From a virus, in IMG/VR virus record IMGVR_UViG_3300030329_002785, positions 1 to 21,689 of that record: a stretch of DNA of 21,689 nucleotides; one strand, given 5' to 3'. The first letter of the stretch is position 1. Each line of letters begins with the position of its first letter. Positions 6,202 to 11,781 of the stretch are shown in pieces. Below the pieces are notes generated by a model. That model was not told where the DNA came from. It ran no database searches and was given only the letters and a program-made list of their open reading frames with translations. Made by a program: the position numbers and the translations under genes.

Positions 6202-6456
6202 TTAATTATCCTTCAATGCTTTTATAAGCATATCTTGGATGTCCTTGTGTACGATTTCGCCCAACCTCATTATCCTTGCACTTCTGCTATCAACAGGATT
6301 AGTAGGTTCAGCCTTTTCAATAGATTCAAAGTAAATTTTTCTTGCACACATACCAGAACTACTTGCTCTGTATTTGCTATCTGTTTTTGGATTCTTTTCT
6401 CGATATTCTTTTCGAGAATTTTCAATCATTTTATCGTAAGTTTCATCAAGTTTCAT
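6202..6456 (-). CDS. Cas4/RecB-like nuclease, N-terminal half
   Basis: 84 residues. SSSGMCARKIYFESI (about 33-47) is the N-terminal Cys motif of Cas4-like nucleases, and RIMRLGEIVHKDIQDML (about 62-78) is the helix with the conserved His of motif I. The protein then stops, exactly where the catalytic Asp strand should begin; that part is encoded separately at 5251-5709. Together the two would have about 236 residues, a normal length for a phage Cas4-like enzyme. The start at 6456 (MKLDETYDKMIEN) follows a promoter and repeat region but only a weak AAGGGG-like site. Confidence 0.75.
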   Translation of the reverse strand: MKLDETYDKMIENSRKEYREKNPKTDSKYRASSSGMCARKIYFESIEKAEPTNPVDSRSARIMRLGEIVHKDIQDMLIKALKDN

Positions 6457-6497
6457 ATTGACCCCTTATCATTTAATTTTCAATTTTCCGGACACGA

Positions 6498-6629
6498 AAA
6501 TATAAGAACATTATTGAACATCATCAAAGAATTTTTTTGGGAAATGTTGGAATATAACCCTGATTCCCACAAATATAAGAGGAGAATTCCCAAAATATAA
6601 GGGCATTTTCCCACTTCTTGAAATATAAG
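6498..6629 (+). repeat. AAATATAAG direct repeats upstream of the recombination operon
   Basis: Identical AAATATAAG copies at 6498-6506, 6571-6579, 6593-6601 and 6621-6629, plus a degenerate one (GAATATAAC) at 6550-6558. Two of them share a longer unit TTCCCA(c)AAATATAAG with a 22-base period, close to two helical turns. The region has no gene. Possible operators, iterons of an origin, or a phage-specific promoter element. Confidence 0.6.
6499..6527 (-). promoter_or_regulatory. Candidate sigma70-like promoter for the recombination operon
   Basis: In the minus strand, TTGATG (6527-6522) and TATATT (6504-6499) are 17 bases apart and sit about 45 bases before the start of the nuclease N-half. 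The -10 lies inside the first AAATATAAG repeat, so a protein binding the repeats could control it. Confidence 0.45.
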
Positions 6630-6683
6630 TCTCAAAAAAAAATCAATATTAAATATTAAAAAAAATATAGTTAAAATTAGTAG

Positions 6684-6707
6684 GAAAGGGGAGTATTGCT
6701 ACTCCCC
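6684..6707 (-). terminator. Hairpin terminator of the amidoligase operon
   Basis: Perfect 8-base-pair stem GGGGAGTA/TACTCCCC with a four-base loop (GCAA in the minus transcript), followed by UUUCC and then more U-rich sequence. It lies just after the last small gene of the operon. The U-run is short, so termination may be partial. From here to 6457 I see no gene, only the repeats and promoter listed. Confidence 0.6.
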
Positions 6708-6723
6708 ACCCTACCTACTTATT

Positions 6724-6822
6724 TTAGAAGAATTGGTCTAAGATAAGTTCACCTATTACACATATTAATACTACTGCTATTGCTACTAACAACCCTTCCA
6801 TTGATGCCTGTATTATTTCCAC
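6724..6822 (-). CDS. Membrane micro-protein (32 aa), GTG start
   Basis: The GTG at 6822 overlaps the stop of the glutamine amidotransferase gene (TAGTG), with GGAG 7 bases upstream. The product VEIIQASMEGLLVAIAVVLI continues CVIGELILDQFF: a single hydrophobic helix. Its GELIL stretch also appears at the start of the 22-residue gene at 9620-9688. No family known to me. Confidence 0.5.
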   Translation of the reverse strand: MEIIQASMEGLLVAIAVVLICVIGELILDQFF

Positions 6823-7685
6823 TATGCTACTCCTTTGCTATTATTATTTTCATAGGTATTGATTTCATCTTCTATTTCGCTACAATCTAAGCACATCCAT
6901 ATATAGGCATCCCTATCATCAGAATAGTAATCACCTACATTAGTGTGGTATAGGTCTTTGCATTCTGCTCCACACCAGCCACATATTAGCTCTTCTTTGT
7001 AGGATGATTTTATACCTACAAAGTCCTTTTTCTCTGAGATTTTATTGCTTTCTAAATAGTCATAGGCAAAATCATTATCTAATTCACCATAACTTATTTT
7101 ATCCTCAGGGTACTTGTAGCTATATGTAGTAGGATAGAAACTACGCTTTTCGTGGTTCTTGTTAGAAAACCATACTCCCTTCTCCCAAGTTCCTAACTTC
7201 TCATTGATTATCTTAAAAGAGCCATCACTATTAAGGAAAGCTAATTTAGACGAACCTATAAAACCTGCTATTAGTTTTAATAGGATAGCATCAGATAGGA
7301 ATGATTTCTTTAGGTTTTTTAGAATATCTCTATTAAATACCTGAGTATCTGATAACTTCTTATCATAATCAACTTCGTTAATTATCCCGTTGTGAGCAAA
7401 TACCATACCCTTCTTAACTTTAAACGGATGTACATTATATGTACCCTCATTAAGTCCGTGTGTAGCTAATCTAAAGTGTAATAAGAATGGTGAACTACTA
7501 CCATATTCTCTAATATCTTTAAGATAACTATTCAGGAACTTATTATATCTCCTAAACTTTTTAGTAGTTATCTTATTATTATTAGTGTAAGAATACCCTA
7601 CTCCGTCAGGATTACTATCATAAGCTGATTTTAGAGTATCTTGGTCTATGTTAGTATTCTGCTCTTGCATTACTAATAAACACAT
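6822..7685 (-). CDS. Class II glutamine amidotransferase (Ntn hydrolase) with C-terminal zinc ribbon
   Basis: 287 residues beginning MCLLV: removal of Met exposes Cys2, the nucleophile of class II amidotransferases. LHFRLATHG (about 69-77), NVHPF (84-88) and FAHNGII (96-102) are the glutamine-binding Arg and oxyanion Asn-Gly motifs. The C-terminal third adds CGWCGAEC and MCLDC (about 235-270), a zinc ribbon. There is no synthase domain, so it should act as a glutaminase giving ammonia to a partner. The obvious partner is the amidoligase encoded 34 bases upstream in the same operon. AGGAGAA precedes the ATG. Confidence 0.85.
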   Translation of the reverse strand: MCLLVMQEQNTNIDQDTLKSAYDSNPDGVGYSYTNNNKITTKKFRRYNKFLNSYLKDIREYGSSSPFLLHFRLATHGLNEGTYNVHPFKVKKGMVFAHNGIINEVDYDKKLSDTQVFNRDILKNLKKSFLSDAILLKLIAGFIGSSKLAFLNSDGSFKIINEKLGTWEKGVWFSNKNHEKRSFYPTTYSYKYPEDKISYGELDNDFAYDYLESNKISEKKDFVGIKSSYKEELICGWCGAECKDLYHTNVGDYYSDDRDAYIWMCLDCSEIEDEINTYENNNSKGVA

Positions 7686-7719
7686 ACTATTATTTCTCCT
7701 ATTTACTTGTTATTTACTA

Positions 7720-9369
7720 TTAAAAGTCCAGACCTTCTGGAATTTCTAATGGGAAGCTAACTACCCTATCTAATTTGTTAATATTATCATCAAAGTATTT
7801 ATTAAGATTTGGGTAGTGTTTTCTTTCAGACCTACAATAATCTATATAGCTTGGTAGTTTTAACCTATACAAAGGGTTGTTCTTAGTAAAGTAGAATAGG
7901 CTATCTACAAATTCTACATTCTTTAAGAAAGATAACTCTAATAAATTACCCTTAAATATTCTAACTTCTACTGTATGCTTGTGTTGTAGGTTTACAGGGA
8001 CATACTTATCTCCAAAGACTATATAACTTTTATAGGCTTTTTCATCTATTATTCCATTGTAATAGTTATCTCTTTTCATAGCTCGTAATCTGCTTACTAT
8101 TTCCTTTTTAGCTTTATCTTTAAAACTATTATTAAACCTTGACCAGTTATTTAATTCTGATACTCTTTTACGCTGGCTAATTAGATAGATAAGTGATTTA
8201 TATTCGTGGATAAAGCTAATAAATTTTATTAGGTGATGGTCTGAGAAGCTATTTTTGCTAATATGTATGTGCATACCACAGGTATTAGTATTGTAAGATT
8301 GTAACCTATCTGTTCCCCTGTGCTTAAATATTGCTTCGTAGAAATTAAAACTCTTAATAGCATTGTAGGTCATAGGATGGGTACATATCTCAAAGCCGTG
8401 ACTTAGGCTACCATCTTCTTTACAATATAGTATATCTTTATCAAAGTAATTTGTAATTTCAGTAGCATATTCACCTTTGCTACCACCACCCTTTACTTCT
8501 ACTTCAAGTTCGCAACCATAGAAGGGAACTTTGCTATTATCTTTACTAACAGCTACTATCTCGTTACCCTTAGTATCATAAAATGATAGCATAGGCTTAT
8601 ATGAATAGCTATGAATATTCCTATTATCTCTATTAGACTCATATTCATTATTACATTCATTGCAGTAGGAAGCACCTCGTTCATCAATATAGTACAAATT
8701 ATCATAGTGAGTGGTGTAGTCACAGTCTTCACAGTAGCCGTAGCTATCTTCATAGCAACTTCGACAGACATAGTAAGAAGATTCTATTAGCATCATATCA
8801 TTAGTAGTAAGGTCGCAGTAGTCTTCACAATGTTCACAGGTTGTAGATTCATTTAGTAGAATAGTAGAAACTAAATCACCTTCAATGCTACTACCGTCAT
8901 AATGCATATAGCAATCTGCTTCATTGTAAAAAATAGATTTATTATTATAGTTATTATAGGGATAGTCAATTTCCTTATAATCATTATTACTAATATCCTC
9001 TGCTACATTTGAATCTGACAGGTTATTAAGTCCTTGTAGTAAGTCTATTAATTGGTATAAATACTCTTTATTATCTGTATTATTATTAATATTTTTAACA
9101 ATTTCCACAGCATAATTAGTAATGGTTATAATGTTTCCTTCGTCTGCTCTGCTATTAGTATAGTAGAGATAATTATAACTATTATCAAGCATATTAGAAA
9201 CATTGTAACCTATATTAAGAGTATTGCTATAATTAAACTGAGGGTATCTAATAAAGCTCTTAATAGTATGGTCTGGCTCATTAGAACATACAAAGCCTAT
9301 TAACTTTGAGTTTGCTACCTTCCTGTAATAATAGTTATCATCTCTATAATAAACTTTAGTTATTTTCAT
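7720..9369 (-). CDS. Amidoligase_2-like (COOH-NH2 ligase) enzyme with N-terminal zinc ribbons
   Basis: 549 residues. Residues 1-170 are Asn/Tyr-rich and unplaced. Residues 178-239 hold at least nine Cys in CxxC-type pairs (CEHCEDYC, VCRSC, YCEDCD, YCNECN), a zinc-ribbon array. From about 282 the catalytic domain shows the amidoligase signatures: FYGCELEVEV (acidic pair), KEDGSLSHGFEI (acidic residues on adjacent strands), TCGMHIHIS (about 363-371) and HTVEVRIFKGN (about 467-477). This is the glutamine-synthetase-like COOH-NH2 ligase fold, known to be paired with class II amidotransferases. It likely forms an amide on a peptide, protein or surface compound using ATP; the substrate is unknown. 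AAAGGT precedes the ATG. Confidence 0.8.
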   Translation of the reverse strand: MKITKVYYRDDNYYYRKVANSKLIGFVCSNEPDHTIKSFIRYPQFNYSNTLNIGYNVSNMLDNSYNYLYYTNSRADEGNIITITNYAVEIVKNINNNTDNKEYLYQLIDLLQGLNNLSDSNVAEDISNNDYKEIDYPYNNYNNKSIFYNEADCYMHYDGSSIEGDLVSTILLNESTTCEHCEDYCDLTTNDMMLIESSYYVCRSCYEDSYGYCEDCDYTTHYDNLYYIDERGASYCNECNNEYESNRDNRNIHSYSYKPMLSFYDTKGNEIVAVSKDNSKVPFYGCELEVEVKGGGSKGEYATEITNYFDKDILYCKEDGSLSHGFEICTHPMTYNAIKSFNFYEAIFKHRGTDRLQSYNTNTCGMHIHISKNSFSDHHLIKFISFIHEYKSLIYLISQRKRVSELNNWSRFNNSFKDKAKKEIVSRLRAMKRDNYYNGIIDEKAYKSYIVFGDKYVPVNLQHKHTVEVRIFKGNLLELSFLKNVEFVDSLFYFTKNNPLYRLKLPSYIDYCRSERKHYPNLNKYFDDNINKLDRVVSFPLEIPEGLDF

Positions 9370-9382
9370 TATTATTTACCTT

Positions 9383-9601
9383 TTATTTATTAGTTATTGA
9401 AATTTTTCTAATAGGTTTGGACTTATTAGTATGTTCATCTATGTTATTATAAACTTGCTGTAATGATTTTATGCAGTTATCTAATAACGCTTTATTATCA
9501 AATTTATTTTCTTTATAATATAAACCTTTTAAAATACTTATAACGCTTATTATAAGGCGTTGGTTTACTTTGTTAATCCTGCTATCTATTTCTAATTTCA
9601 T
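9383..9601 (-). CDS. Hypothetical helical protein (72 aa)
   Basis: MKLEIDSRINKVNQRLIISV is followed by a second helix (KALLDNCIKSLQQVYNNIDE) and a basic tail. GGAAAGG lies about 9 bases before the ATG. It belongs to the amidoligase operon, directly upstream of that gene. Family not recognised. Confidence 0.65.
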   Translation of the reverse strand: MKLEIDSRINKVNQRLIISVISILKGLYYKENKFDNKALLDNCIKSLQQVYNNIDEHTNKSKPIRKISITNK

Positions 9602-9619
9602 TATAATTAACCTTTCCTA

Positions 9620-9688
9620 TTAACAATGTTTAACTAATTTATTTTTTATTATAATTACTATAATCATTAATAATATAAGTTCACCCAT
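9620..9688 (-). CDS. Membrane micro-peptide (22 aa)
   Basis: MGELILLMIIVIIIKNKLVK plus HC: a hydrophobic helix with basic end. The start overlaps the previous stop (TAATG at 9688). Tiny genes are easy to imagine by chance in AT-rich DNA, but overlap with its neighbour and the similar GELIL peptide at 6724-6822 support it a little. Confidence 0.35.
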   Translation of the reverse strand: MGELILLMIIVIIIKNKLVKHC

Positions 9689-9789
9689 TACTTACTGAGC
9701 CTCTTAATAATATAATTAGCTATATAACAAATTATAATTGGTGAGGTGCTACTTATAATCAAGCCTATTAAACTTTCTTCTATTAACAT
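9688..9789 (-). CDS. Membrane micro-protein (33 aa)
   Basis: MLIEESLIGLIISSTSPIII followed by CYIANYIIKRLSK: one hydrophobic segment with a positive C-terminus. The ribosome binding site is weak (AGGTAAATAGTA before ATG). It lies after the 9814-9840 hairpin. No family known. Confidence 0.45.
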   Translation of the reverse strand: MLIEESLIGLIISSTSPIIICYIANYIIKRLSK

Positions 9790-9813
9790 TACTATTTACC
9801 TATTTAGTAGGTT

Positions 9814-9840
9814 AAAAGGGTAGGCGTTATTACCTACCCT
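9814..9840 (-). terminator. Hairpin terminator or attenuator after the 132-aa gene
   Basis: The minus-strand transcript has stem GGGTAGG/CCTACCC (extended by one A-T pair), loop TAATAACG, followed by TTTT. It lies 16 bases after the 132-residue gene and before the amidoligase genes, so it probably sets a higher level for the first gene and reduced read-through into the rest. Confidence 0.65.
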
Positions 9841-9855
9841 GCTACCCTGTTATAG

Positions 9856-10254
9856 TTACTTACTGTCTGCCTTAGGTTCAACTACCTTTTTAGCTAAGAT
9901 AGTACACTCATAATCAACACCATCAGTAACCCACTTCCAGCTTCTTACTTGTTCTATAACCTCATTATATGAAGCTTGTATCTTAGCCGGAGCGTGGTTA
10001 ATGTGACCGGTACGAGTTCCCTTAACTCTCAACTCTTTAGATACAATTCCGACTGCTTTATTTCTTAGCTTAGTTTGAAGTGCATTCAATTTACCTGAGT
10101 TACTAAGAACTGAAGTATCCTTCTTTACTTCATTATAGACTAACAGGTCTAATTGTTTTTCTACCTGCGTATCAAAGTAGTCCTTTGTTACTGCTATGAG
10201 TTGAGGTTTGTTACTATCTTTTTTAGATACTGCTTTTTCTACTTCTGGTTTCAT
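9856..10254 (-). CDS. Hypothetical protein, first gene of the amidoligase operon (132 aa)
   Basis: MKPEVEKAVSKKDSNKPQL, a Lys-rich flexible N-terminus, is followed by a helical middle (DTQVEKQLDLLVYNEVKKD, then NALQTKLRNKAVGIVSKEL) and a short strand-rich end (WVTDGVDYECTILAKK). No known motif. As the promoter-proximal gene followed by a terminator, it is probably made in the highest amount of this operon. It might be an early takeover protein, a regulator or the substrate of the amidoligase; nothing in the sequence decides between these. AAGGA lies rather far (about 13 bases) from the ATG. Confidence 0.7.
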   Translation of the reverse strand: MKPEVEKAVSKKDSNKPQLIAVTKDYFDTQVEKQLDLLVYNEVKKDTSVLSNSGKLNALQTKLRNKAVGIVSKELRVKGTRTGHINHAPAKIQASYNEVIEQVRSWKWVTDGVDYECTILAKKVVEPKADSK

Positions 10255-10299
10255 GATATTGTTATTTTCCTTATTTACTATGATTTTCTATTTACTTTA

Positions 10300-10315
10300 G
10301 TTAGGTTTCCCTAAC
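10300..10315 (-). promoter_or_regulatory. Hairpin in the 5' leader of the leftward operon
   Basis: GTTAGG-GAAA-CCTAAC in the minus transcript: six perfect base pairs closed by a GNRA tetraloop, about 45 bases before the 132-aa gene and just at the start of the predicted transcript. Such 5' hairpins commonly stabilise early phage mRNA. Confidence 0.45.
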
Positions 10316-10324
10316 GCCTATACT

Positions 10325-10353
10325 AATATATGTCCCTTACTATATTCTCACAA
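10325..10353 (-). promoter_or_regulatory. Candidate leftward promoter for the amidoligase operon
   Basis: Minus strand: TTGTGA (10353-10348), 17-base spacer, TATATT (10330-10325). The predicted start lies right at the leader hairpin. A second possible -10, a perfect TATAAT at 10499-10494, lies further upstream without a clear -35 box. Confidence 0.45.
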
Positions 10354-10381
10354 GCATTATTTTCAACTTTATTTCTTTTAA

Positions 10382-10432
10382 TTACAATGACTTACAAGAG
10401 TTTACATAATACATTATAGATTCAGTAATCAC
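10382..10432 (-). CDS. Possible 16-residue leader peptide
   Basis: GTG at 10432 preceded by AGGAGG at 8 bases, the best ribosome binding site in the control region. It encodes (M)ITESIMYYVNSCKSL. It would be transcribed from the TATAAT at 10499-10494. It is very short, so the evidence is only the strength and spacing of the ribosome binding site. Confidence 0.2.
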   Translation of the reverse strand: MITESIMYYVNSCKSL

Positions 10433-10475
10433 TCCTGCAACCTCCTGATTTTGCTGGTAGTTATATCAATCAGTT

Positions 10476-10671
10476 CAAGTTATACTTTAACTAATTATAG
10501 CTTTTTAAATATCAAAGAACTTTATCCTGTTAAAAAACAGGCACTTAGGGGGGATGGGGATTTTTTGTTGCTGTATATCCCTCTCACACATTTTATAGTA
10601 AAAAGAACTTGAAATTAGCTGTTTTTTTAGTTTCAAGTATTAAAACTTGGAAACAACTTGAAAATCAAGTT
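10476..10671. promoter_or_regulatory. Control region with repeated ACTTG boxes
   Basis: Six ACTTG/CAAGT boxes lie in the gap between the divergent blocks: CAAGTT 10476-10481, AACTTG 10606-10611, CAAGT 10634-10638, AACTTG 10644-10649, AACTTG 10655-10660 and CAAGTT 10666-10671. The last two form a palindrome AACTTG-5-CAAGTT, and 10631-10654 forms another (TTTCAAGT...ACTTGGAAA). They end 12 bases before the small terminase ATG. A possible rightward -10 (TATAGT, 10594-10599) lies next to them. Either an operator cluster or the terminase recognition (pac/cos) site. The rest of 10255-10682 holds a CCTGTT-AAAA-AACAGG hairpin (10526-10541) and no clear gene. Confidence 0.55.
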
Positions 10672-10682
10672 AAATTAATTAT

Positions 10683-11387
10683 ATGGAATTAGAGAAAAAA
10701 AATTCAGGGAGTGCTGCAAAATTATTAGCTATTGAAATGTTAGCTATTCAGCCTTCGATAAAGAAGAAAGAACTTGCAAAGCAGATAGGTGTTACTCGTC
10801 AGGCTCTTAATAAATGGCTATCAGACCCTATGTTTATTGATGCTTGGTACAAGCGTTACATGGAGACTGCTGGCAGGGAATTACCTGCAGTTATCAATGC
10901 AATAATCAATGAAGCAAAGGCTGGTAATGTTCAGGCAGGTAGGCTTATTTTAGAGCATTTTGGTAAATTGGATACAAGGGTTAAAATACAGGTCGAAAGC
11001 CCTTTTGAGAAGTTTATGAAGATAGAGGCAGAGGATGCAGAGTTTGTTGAAGATGAGGAAATTTCTAATGGAGCTACTGACATCGCTAATCAGGCTGCTA
11101 ATCTTCTTCCTTCAGTTGATAATCTTCCTCAGCGTGATAGTCGTAATAATTATCCGGGAGTTCGCAAGAAGAATGAACTCAAGAGTTTGGAATTTGCGAC
11201 TCAAAGTGCTAAGAAGAAAGTTAAAGAGGCTGATAAACAAAGGGATTGGTATGCTCGTAGAAAGCGTGCAGAAGCAGTAGGTTTGGAATTACTTCCTCCC
11301 GGAAGAAGCTCAAAGGCTAAACGGGATGAATGGTGGAAAAAACTTGAAAAATTAGAAATACAAATGTTTGGAGAGGTGCAGGGGTAA
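10683..11387 (+). CDS. terS: Small terminase subunit
   Basis: 234 residues. KKELAKQIGVTRQALNKWLS (about 28-47) is the helix-turn-helix of the small-terminase DNA-binding domain. It is followed by a helical oligomerisation region (AVINAIINEAKAGNVQAGRL) and a long charged C-terminal part. Its place directly before the large terminase fits. It recognises the phage DNA and loads the motor. There is no convincing ribosome binding site before the ATG (AAGTTAAATTAATTAT only), so translation may start on a near-leaderless or AT-rich leader. The ACTTG boxes just upstream are candidates for its own binding site. Confidence 0.85.
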   Translation: MELEKKNSGSAAKLLAIEMLAIQPSIKKKELAKQIGVTRQALNKWLSDPMFIDAWYKRYMETAGRELPAVINAIINEAKAGNVQAGRLILEHFGKLDTRVKIQVESPFEKFMKIEAEDAEFVEDEEISNGATDIANQAANLLPSVDNLPQRDSRNNYPGVRKKNELKSLEFATQSAKKKVKEADKQRDWYARRKRAEAVGLELLPPGRSSKAKRDEWWKKLEKLEIQMFGEVQG

Positions 11388-11420
11388 TTAAGAATTGGGA
11401 ATATAATTTTTGCTGTAGTA

Positions 11421-11627
11421 TTGGCTGTTGTAGTTCAATGGGGCTACTATCTTGATAGATACCCAATGGGTAATTATTCCTGCCCTTCTTATTGTGATGT
11501 ACATCACATACATTATTCACAGGAGAAACTTGATTTTATGGAATACTTAGTTAAAGGTGATACTATTTTAGTATCTTATGAGCATCTGGGTAAGAAAATA
11601 GAAATTGAATGGGTTCGTAGTTATTAA
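11421..11627 (+). CDS. Small membrane protein, in frame behind the small terminase stop
   Basis: The visible TTG start gives MAVVVQWGYYLDRYPMGNYS and then CPSYCDVHH and a charged domain ending EIEWVRSY. The open frame extends upstream without a stop to the TAA of the small terminase itself (IGNIIFAVVLAVVVQW), giving a full membrane segment, but no ATG, GTG or TTG lies there. The true start is therefore unclear: TTG at 11421, a non-standard ATT, or read-through of the terminase stop. His and Cys (CDVHHIHY) could bind metal. Not recognised. Confidence 0.5.
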   Translation: MAVVVQWGYYLDRYPMGNYSCPSYCDVHHIHYSQEKLDFMEYLVKGDTILVSYEHLGKKIEIEWVRSY

Positions 11628-11640
11628 TGAACCCTTTTTT
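11611..11640 (+). terminator. Rho-independent terminator before the large terminase
   Basis: GGGTTC (11611-11616) pairs with GAACCC (11629-11634) across a 12-base loop holding the stop codon of the preceding gene, followed directly by TTTTTT and a longer T/C run. Confidence 0.7.
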
Positions 11641-11740
11641 CTTTTTTTTATTCTTTTTTTTTCTTTTTTAGGAGTATTATAGTAATAGTTGTTATGATAC
11701 TATTAGTATTATTAGTATTATATAGTATTAAATAATAGAA
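11635..11740 (+). repeat. Pyrimidine tract plus TAGTATTA-rich block upstream of the large terminase
   Basis: A T/C run (11635-11669, with the same TTTTATTCTTTTTT core as the element at 6073-6128) is followed by an AT-rich block with repeated TAGTATTA units (11687-11735). It occupies most of the 154-base gap between genes and resembles the left-arm element, which also joins a pyrimidine run to TATAGTATTA. It may contain the promoter of the packaging genes. Confidence 0.5.
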
Positions 11741-11781
11741 AATAACCCGTTTTACCTACATTTGCAAGGGATTTTTTAAAT

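Noticed and set aside
6235-6600. A 121-codon plus-strand frame opposite the nuclease N-half
   Set aside because: It lies on the complementary strand of a gene with clear nuclease motifs, runs through the promoter and repeats, and its protein shows no domain pattern.
10526-10541. Hairpin CCTGTT-AAAA-AACAGG as a terminator
   Set aside because: Neither strand has a U-run after it; it may be a regulatory palindrome but cannot be called a terminator.
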